NCBI GenBank assembly: GCA_016200025.1
Contig: JACQFO010000038.1
Span: 1 to 13,668 of the forward strand
Length of the DNA: 13,668 nucleotides
Origin: Nitrososphaerota archaeon
Lineage (GTDB): Archaea; Thermoproteota; Nitrososphaeria; Nitrososphaerales; Gagatemarchaeaceae
Direction: 5' to 3'
Part shown: positions 12,480 through 13,668 of the stretch, one piece after another
Layout of the letters: each line of letters opens with the position of its first letter
Position numbering within the stretch: position 1 is the first letter of the stretch
Made by a program: the position numbers and the translations under genes
The notes under the pieces: model-generated
Told to the model about the DNA's origin: nothing
The model's database searches: none
The model's input: only the letters and a program-made list of their open reading frames with translations

Positions 12480-12490
12480 GATTAAAAAGG
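12480..12490 (+). promoter_or_regulatory. TATA-like promoter of the active proteasome beta gene
   Basis: GATTAAAAAGG lies about 50 bases before the ATG at 12536. Unlike its neighbours, this gene should have a leader of roughly 25 bases, and it carries a GGAAGG ribosome-binding site within it at 12521-12526. The TAAAAAGGC core is shared with the inactive beta gene. Confidence 0.55.
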
Positions 12491-12520
12491 CAACAGAGAG
12501 CGCTCTTGCTTGCCTTCTCA

Positions 12521-12526
12521 GGAAGG
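12521..12526 (+). promoter_or_regulatory. Shine-Dalgarno site of the active proteasome beta gene
   Basis: GGAAGG lies 9 bases before the ATG at 12536 and downstream of the predicted transcript start. It supports the 12536 start over more upstream in-frame starts, which would overlap egsA and the promoter. Confidence 0.45.
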
Positions 12527-12535
12527 TTGTTTCTA

Positions 12536-13207
12536 ATGCAAGCAGATAACAAGAGGTTCGCAGGAAAGCCGCTGGGCTCGGCCATCTACCACGGCACGAC
12601 GACCGTGGGCCTGGTCTGTTCCGACGGAGTCGTCCTGGCCACCGACACCCGGGTCACGGCGGGCGGGTTCATAGCCCACAAGAGGGGGAAGAAGCTCCTC
12701 AAGATCGACGAGAACCTCGCCATGACGATCTCTGGGGGAGTCGCCGACGCCCAGAACGTCGTGGACACCCTGAAGTATTACACCAACCTCTACAGGATCG
12801 AGAAGAGCAGGCCGATGCCCGTGAAGGCCGCAGCCCAGGTCGTCTCCAACGTCCTCTTCTCTTCGCGCCTCTACCCGTTCATCGCCGACGTGCTCGTAGG
12901 CGGGGTCGACACCAGCGGGGGCTCGATCTTCAACGTCGACTTCTTCGGGTCCAAGAACCAGGAGAAGGTCGTCGCGACCGGGAGCGGCTCTCCGGTGGCC
13001 TACGGCGTCCTTGAGTCGGAGTTCAAGGAAGGGATGACGGCGGCCAAGGCCTACCCTCTGGCGGCGAAGGCGATAATCTCCGCGACGAGGCGGAACGTCG
13101 CGACCGGGGACCACTTCGACGTGGCCGTCCTCGACAAGGATGGGTTCCGCGAGATCTCTGAGCAGGAGAAGGACAAGCTCCTTGCCCAGTTCACGACTGA
13201 CAATTAG
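12536..13207 (+). CDS. psmB: Proteasome subunit beta, catalytic
   Basis: Catalytic beta subunit of the archaeal 20S proteasome, an N-terminal threonine hydrolase that degrades unfolded proteins in the cytosol. The 223-residue precursor has a 20-residue propeptide ending HG, then TTTVGLVCSDGVVLATDTRV, in which Thr21 becomes Thr1 after self-cleavage. Asp37 and Lys53 are Asp17 and Lys33 of the active site, and TGSGSP (Ser150) supplies the Ser129 equivalent. Further family blocks are ISGGVADAQNVVD, DVLVGGVDTSGGSIF and VAYGVLE. The block usually reading RDSxSGD is RRNVATGD here, so the conserved Asp166 appears to be Asn. It should pair with the inactive subunit at 3754-4353. aCPSF1 follows after 2 bases. 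Confidence 0.94.
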   Translation: MQADNKRFAGKPLGSAIYHGTTTVGLVCSDGVVLATDTRVTAGGFIAHKRGKKLLKIDENLAMTISGGVADAQNVVDTLKYYTNLYRIEKSRPMPVKAAAQVVSNVLFSSRLYPFIADVLVGGVDTSGGSIFNVDFFGSKNQEKVVATGSGSPVAYGVLESEFKEGMTAAKAYPLAAKAIISATRRNVATGDHFDVAVLDKDGFREISEQEKDKLLAQFTTDN

Positions 13208-13209
13208 TT

Positions 13210-13668
13210 TTGGAACAGAAATCGAACGGCGTAAGCCTGATGAGCGCCATCCTGAACAATATCCCAGCGGAGGCTCAGATAACCAGGATAGAGTATGAAG
13301 GCCCGCGCATCGCCCTCTACACCAAGAACCCCGCGTTCCTCCACAAGAACAGCTATGTCATCTCCGAGATTGTCAACACACTCAAGAAGCGGGTCGTCAC
13401 CAGGACAGAGAAGTCAATCCGAAGGCCCGAGAGCGAGGCGAGGCAGGCTCTCGAAAAACTTCTGCCCCACGAGGCCGAGGTCTCCAACTACTTCTTCGAC
13501 GACGCCCTGGGCGAGATCACCATCGAGGCTGGGAACCCTAGGGTCCTATCCCAGGAGGCGGGCTTCGACCTCGGCAACGCGATGGACCTCACAGGCTGGA
13601 AGGTCAAGGTCAGAAAGGCGCCTCACATCAAGTCGACAGCGATCCAGAACGTGTACTTTGCCTTGAAA
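13210..13668 (+). CDS. Archaeal CPSF-type ribonuclease aCPSF1, KH region only (partial)
   Basis: The open frame runs off the window end; 153 codons are present. The product resembles the N-terminal tandem KH region of aCPSF1 (FttA), the beta-CASP metallo-beta-lactamase ribonuclease that ends archaeal transcription by cutting RNA. Recognisable pieces are AILNNIPAEAQITRIEYEGPRIALYTKNP, the KH helix and RVVTRTEKSI (first KH), then LLPHEAEVSNYFFDDALGEITIEAGNP and LTGWKVKVRKAP (second KH). The nuclease domains lie beyond the window. The second KH reads VLSQEAGFDL where the family usually has a VIGKxG loop, so its GxxG is lost. The start is taken as TTG at 13210, 2 bases after the psmB stop, because the first helix is then complete; ATG at 13240 is the alternative. 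Confidence 0.85.
   Translation, partial: MEQKSNGVSLMSAILNNIPAEAQITRIEYEGPRIALYTKNPAFLHKNSYVISEIVNTLKKRVVTRTEKSIRRPESEARQALEKLLPHEAEVSNYFFDDALGEITIEAGNPRVLSQEAGFDLGNAMDLTGWKVKVRKAPHIKSTAIQNVYFALK

Noticed and set aside
12377..12535. Upstream extension of the catalytic psmB frame
   Set aside because: It would overlap the start of egsA and include the promoter. Residues there do not resemble a propeptide, and the ATG at 12536 has a ribosome-binding site.
1..13668. CRISPR array, insertion sequence, integrase or toxin-antitoxin pair
   Set aside because: No regularly spaced non-coding repeats, transposase or integrase motifs, or terminal inverted repeats were seen. The only small antitoxin-like gene has no partner.

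Overview
The window reads as a GC-rich archaeal chromosome segment. The archaeal markers are sn-glycerol-1-phosphate dehydrogenase (first step of archaeal lipid backbone synthesis), two 20S proteasome beta subunits, the KH-domain start of the archaeal ribonuclease aCPSF1, an archaeal-type NMN adenylyltransferase and a SlyD/FKBP26-like prolyl isomerase. TATA-like boxes lie about 27-37 bases ahead of most single or first genes, and many starts look leaderless, including GTG and TTG starts. An active plus an inactive proteasome beta subunit fits the TACK archaea (Thermoproteota). The acyl-CoA degradation genes suggest a heterotroph, perhaps a non-ammonia-oxidising Nitrososphaeria or Bathyarchaeia relative; this placement is inference only.

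Layout. Positions 1-2525 (minus strand) hold an acyl-CoA block: the 5' end of a thiolase, an acyl-CoA dehydrogenase and an alpha-methylacyl-CoA racemase-like family III protein. Positions 2526-3085 hold a 184-base intergenic stretch and two very small plus-strand genes (a ribbon-helix-helix-type protein and an unknown 48-residue protein). Positions 3088-4353 (minus) pair a proteasome beta subunit that has lost its catalytic threonine with a metallo-beta-lactamase-fold hydrolase. Positions 4437-6457 (minus) pair RNA 3'-phosphate cyclase with an unknown eight-helix membrane protein. Positions 6584-8986 (plus) carry two tandem, related, secreted parallel beta-helix proteins. Positions 9081-11357 (plus) hold nadM, a PLP aminotransferase that has lost the segment with its catalytic lysine, and an FKBP-type isomerase. 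Convergent to these is egsA (minus). Divergent from egsA, the active proteasome beta subunit is followed after 2 bases by aCPSF1, which runs off the window.

Most of the window is housekeeping: protein turnover, RNA processing, lipid and NAD synthesis, and acyl-CoA catabolism. No complete novel system is evident. The points most worth a second look are the inactive beta subunit (T1A, D17E, S129T), the aminotransferase with an in-frame loss of about 60-70 residues, the paired beta-helix proteins that share end caps but differ by one coil, the unknown membrane protein behind rtcA, and an aCPSF1 KH domain without the usual GxxG loop. No intergenic stretch exceeds 300 bases.
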